This document shows positions 59,976 through 64,000 of a DNA stretch of 64,000 nucleotides, piece after piece. Made by a program: the position numbers and the translations under genes. Every line of letters starts with the position of its first letter. The stretch's first letter is position 1. The DNA is from Pristionchus mayeri (lineage: Eukaryota; Nematoda; Chromadorea; Rhabditida; Neodiplogasteridae). The stretch lies in contig BTRK01000006.1 in NCBI GenBank assembly GCA_036245805.1, positions 14,726,365 to 14,790,364 of the forward strand, written 5' to 3'. A model generated the notes under the pieces. The model saw only the letters and a list, made by a program, of their open reading frames with translations. It searched no databases and had not been told where the DNA came from.

Positions 59976-61079
59976 GTGAAGCCCCTCTTCTTTTGGCATA
60001 TGCCCCGTATATGCATATGAGAGACTATCTGAGCGGATTCACATACACCCGTACAACAAAAAATACAATTCCCTGAAAAATTGTCCCCAGGGTTAATCTG
60101 TCATGTAGAGAAAGAAAATCAACCTTAGAAAGCCGTATCTGTGACCCCTCATTCTCAGTATTGCGCCGAAGTGGGCGGTCGGATTTTGAATTTTTTTTTG
60201 GAGCTTCCAAATTCCATAACCAGATAGTGTCTCGACGAGATAAGCATTTTTCCTCTTCGAAGTGAAGGGCTAGCTCATCTGTGAAAAAAGTTATGGTCGT
60301 TCGAATTTTTAAAATTGTTGCCCTGTAAAATTTTATTCCATAGCGGGCAAAATAAACAATTTCATTAGATTCCTCATGCAAAAGTACCCCAGTGTACCAA
60401 ATTTGAAAGAAAAACTCTTCATGGCATTCAGTCAAATGGTCGACCGAAGACCTCGGATTTGAACGATTTCGAACGAAAAAATCGATTTTTTGGAGAAATC
60501 TTTGTTAGATGGACTTCTTGTTTTGAGATATCGAGTTTTTCGGCCTCGGAAATGGAAAATTTTTTCCAAAAATCCCAAAATTCGGAGAATTTGAGATCGA
60601 AAAACTCGATATCCCAGAATTTTACGAGAAAAGATTTTCTGGTGTGTTTTCACTCGTAGAATCCGAATTTCCACACCACAGTTCACAAGAAGTCCATCTA
60701 GCAAAGATTTCTCCAAAAAATCGATTTTTTCGTTCGAAATCGTTCAAGTCCGAGGTCTTCGGTCGACTATTTGACTGATTGCCATGACGACTTTTTCTTT
60801 CAAGTTTGGTACACTGGGGATACTTTTGCATGAGGAATCTAATGAAATTGTTTATTTTGCCCGCTATGGAATACAATTTTTCAGGGCAACAATTTTAAAA
60901 ATTCGAACGATCATAACTTTTTTCACAGATGAACTAGCCCTTCACTTCGAACAGGAAAAATGCTTATCTCGTCGAGATCTTTCAGAATCACTATCTGGTT
61001 ATGGAGTTTGGAAGCTCCAAAAAAATTTCAAAATCCGACCGCCCACTTCTGCGCAAGACAGAGAATGAGGGGTAACAGA

Positions 61080-63712
61080 CCTGTATTGAATTTTGACTCT
61101 CATATCCACACTGTTTGTTATAAGGCATCATCATTAGTTTATTTACTCTTCCGTAGTATCAGCTGCACTATCGTCGCCCCATATATATCAGCGTTCAAAT
61201 CCTTCATTCTTCCCATACTAGAATATGCCTCTACCGTCTGGTCTATTCTCCTCATCTGGTCGTATTCACAAATTAGAAAAAGTCCAACATCTTTTTAGTA
61301 GACTATTATCACAAGTATCACGAGTCAGTGGAGGTGTGCGGGAACATTTTCGAAAAAGTAGTTCCGGTTTTGACTCAAATTATAGTGGAAAAATATCATA
61401 GATGTAAGATTTCGAAAAATATAGGTCATTGGTCCCAGAGCCGGCTTTTAGGAATTTTCCGGTTTTGCTTCCGGCTACGCAGTATCTCAGCTCCCAGAAC
61501 AGCTAGAGTGTTGGGGTTGGTCTCAAAATGTGCGGAAAATTATTTCAAGAAACTTTCATGTTCAGAGTAAAACGATTGGACAACAAATAAAATTCAGTAA
61601 AATTCAGCCGAACGAAAAACCAATATTTGCACCGAAATTAAAATATTCTTGCTATCCTGCAGATGAGTGATACAGATTTTTAATGCACATTATGAAACAA
61701 GAAGTGTATGTGCATGATATAAAAATATAAAAACAAAAATCGATCTGCCTTCAACTTGGCAATTTTCGATCAAAGTCGCGATTGTGAGATGGCAGAATTT
61801 TAAGAAAATAATAACTATCACATTATCCAATTAAATATGCCATATTCGGCAATATTTGACGTTTCGTGATTGGATTAATCACATAACGTTGAAAAAATGA
61901 GAAATTTCCTCATTTAGAAAATTTCGATTTTTCACCCTCCTAATATGCGAAGTTTGAAAATATGCAACTCAGGATTTCGTTTCTCTGGGGACAAATTAAT
62001 TTAGGAAATAATAGGAGTGACCGAGTTGTGTAAAATATTTCAGTATTGGCTTACCAGATCTATCCTCGCCATTTTCAGATGTGCTCCAACTTGCTTGTCT
62101 AGAGGGGGCGATTGTAAAGATAATTTGATTTTGACTGAACTTGAATCGTGACTTATTTTGCTTACCAAAAATTACTTTATGAGAAATAAAAGAAAAATAC
62201 ACTTTCAAAACAAACGTTTTGGACTTTTTTGAGAAATCTACATTTTTCGAGCTGTGGAATTTTCCATGTTCGATTAGTTGCGAAAATTGCGACTATTTCA
62301 ATATTATTTGACAATTCACCTCATATAACGATTTTTGGATGCAAGTAGAAGCCATCGTACAAGTAAATTCAGTCAAAATCAAATTATCTTTCCAATCGCC
62401 CCCTCTGGACTAGCAAGTTTGAGCACATCTGAAAATGGCAAGGATAGTTCTGGTAAGCCAATAGTGAAATATTTTACACAACTCGGTCACTACTATTATT
62501 TCCTCTGTGAATTCGTCCCCAGAGAAACGAAATCCCGAGTTGCATATTTTCAAACTTTGCATATTAGGAGGGTGAAAAATCGAAATTTTCTAAATGAGGA
62601 AATTTCTCATTTTTTCAACGTTATGTGATTAATCCAATCACGAAACGTCAAATACAGCCGAATATGGCATATTTAATTGGATAATGTGATAGTTATTATT
62701 TTCTTAAAATTCTGCCATCACACAATCGCGACTTTGATCGAAAATTGCCAAGTTGAAGGCAGATCGATTTTTGTTTTTATATTTTGATATCATGCACATA
62801 CACTTCTTGTTTCATAATGTGCATTAAAAATCTGTATCACTCATCTGCAGGATAGCAAGAATATTTTAATTTCGGTGCAAATATTGGTTTTTCGTTCGGC
62901 TGAATTTTATTTGTTGTCCAATCGTTTTCCTCTGAACATGAAAGTTTCTTGAAATAATTTTCCGCACATTTTGAGGCCAACCCCAACACTCTAGCTGTTC
63001 TGGGAGCTGAGATACTGCGTAGCCGGGAGCAAAACCGGAAAATTCCTAAAAGCCGGCTCTGGGACCAATGGCCTATATTTTTCGAAATCTTACATCTATG
63101 ATATCCTTCCACTACAATATGAGTCAAAACCGAAATAACTTTTTCGAAAATGTTCCCGAGGAGGTGATATTTCGTCCACTGACTCGTGATATACGTGTTA
63201 TATTATCGTTGCTCCCGAACTGATCTGTCTTTCCCCCCTTATTCTGATCGTTTAGCCCTTTACTCTCTACATTCTCTTTATGCTCGCCGTATTGTCATTG
63301 ACATTTTTGCCAACAATGTTGAGTTGCATGTTAGTAATTTCTACACGTATAGGACTATTAGCAGACGTCATAGTGCCTTCGTTCTCCACATTCCCGCTTT
63401 CCGTAAGGAAAATTTGAAAGCATCGTTTGCACATAGAACAGCCAGACTCCTAAATAAGCTCCACTTAATTTGTAATCCTCTGTTGTCGGTAGAGACTGTT
63501 AAGATTCATTTGCTAAATCGCCCAAATCTTCTATGTACTCTAAGAATAGAAATCAGAAATCCCGCTCACGAGGCTCCCTCCCCTCGACACTATCCTCTCT
63601 TGTGCGACAAGATTTGGAAGATCGACCCCCCCTCCCTCCTTCTCCCTCCCCCACTTTCACGCACATTCTGCACCTGCCGACGCACCCGAGCGGTGTTCGA
63701 TAAATAAATAAA
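61080..63712 (+). mobile_element. 5'-truncated non-LTR retrotransposon (CR1/jockey-like)
   Basis: Two coding pieces flank a nested element. The first, 61080-61317, shows SSLVYLLFRSISC and FILPILEYASTVWS, then after a frameshift HKLEKVQHLFSRLLSQ. The second, from 63190, shows YSDRLALYSLHSLYARR and AFRKENLKASFAHRTARLLN. This is the C-terminal region that follows the reverse transcriptase in CR1/jockey-type LINEs. The 3' end is (AAAT)n. The target duplication TAACAGA lies at 61073-61079 and 63713-63719. The catalytic part is absent, so the copy is dead. Confidence 0.8.
61318..63189. repeat. Inner palindromic element nested in the LINE
   Basis: Ends TCACGAGTCAGTGGA and its reverse complement are flanked by TA (61316-61317 and 63190-63191). 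The 1872 bp pair along nearly their whole length, centred at about 62253. Removing the element and one TA rejoins the LINE reading frame exactly (CAA GTA TAC GTG). The arms contain a block CAGAGCCGGCTTTTAGG shared with other repeats in the window. Confidence 0.9.
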
Positions 63713-63912
63713 TAACAGATACGGCTTTCTAAGGTCGATTTTCTTTCTCTACATGAAAAATTAACCCTGGGGACTATTTTTCAGGGAATTTTATTTTTTG
63801 CTGTACGGGTCATGTGTGAAATTGCTCGATTCTCTCAGATAGTCTCTCATATATTATGCTTCAAGAAGACGGAAATTGGGTGAGATAATGCAGTTATAGC
63901 GAGTTAGAATGA

Positions 63913-64000
63913 TTATTTAGGCGGAGGGTAGAGGATGGGCTCGTCTCCATTGCCCAATGGCAATTTCCAGACGGGTTCTCCCGCATCGGGTCGTGGATTG
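63913..64000 (-). CDS. Possible C-terminal exon running off the window
   Basis: On the minus strand an open stretch from the window edge reads GEPVWKLPLGNGDEPILYPP, ending PPPK and TAA at 63913-63915. Codon use is GC-richer than the surroundings, which favours real coding. The product cannot be identified from so little. Confidence 0.35.
   Translation of the reverse strand, partial: NPRPDAGEPVWKLPLGNGDEPILYPPPK

Larger units (their letters stand above)
60015..63852. repeat. Outer palindromic element (TATATGAG family), interrupted
   Basis: The left end ATATGAGAGACTATCTGAG at 60015 pairs with the reverse complement at 63852. Arms pair from 60015 to about 60600 on the left. On the right they pair from about 60600 to 61079 and then resume at 63720 to 63852. 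Removing 61080-63719 restores continuous pairing. It is the same family as 24867-26595. Confidence 0.85.

Overview
This window reads as nuclear DNA of a nematode, probably a free-living rhabditid or diplogastrid; the species cannot be fixed from sequence alone. The DNA is AT-rich. Its genes are split into many small exons by short introns ending in TTTCAG-like acceptors. The gene content is typically nematode: two intact-looking serpentine chemoreceptor genes, a lineage-expanded F-box-like family, a flavin-containing monooxygenase (FMO), UDP-glucuronosyltransferases (UGTs) and small secreted proteins. Exon boundaries below were placed by hand from splice sites, phase and similarity between copies in the window. 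No transcript evidence was available.

Layout. 1-0.67 kb: a fold-back element. 1.6-13 kb: three tandem plus-strand copies of a seven-exon F-box-like gene, all carrying lesions, with mariner-like elements, a tRNA-type SINE and a composite insertion in their introns. 14.7-17.7 kb: a gene for an unrecognised secreted protein with a 1.6 kb palindrome in its last intron. 18.4-20.8 kb: another palindrome. 21.2-22.8 kb: an Srg-like receptor. 23.6-24.3 kb: remnants of a second receptor on the minus strand. 24.9-28 kb: a fold-back element and a dead DD37D Tc1/mariner transposon. 28.4-29.5 kb: a PAN-like extracellular protein gene (minus). 30.4-32.1 kb: an Srh/Str-like receptor (plus). 32.9-36.0 kb: an FMO (minus). 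36.8-41.0 kb: two further palindromic elements.

42.2-53.7 kb is the most striking part: a giant inverted repeat with two nearly identical 5.26 kb arms around a 1 kb unique spacer. Each arm carries a 15-exon UGT gene, a truncated mariner and a decapitated F-box-family gene. One of the few differences between arms removes a splice acceptor in the left UGT. 54.8-59.9 kb: three minus-strand F-box-family copies, one nearly complete. 60.0-63.9 kb: a three-level nested insertion (palindromic element, then a non-LTR retrotransposon fragment, then a second palindromic element). The last ~90 bases may be the end of another minus-strand gene.

Functionally the region combines detoxification genes (FMO phase I, UGT phase II), chemosensory receptors and a fast-turnover F-box family, in a repeat-rich accessory setting. 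The recurring theme is long inverted repeats at every scale from 40 bp to 11.5 kb.
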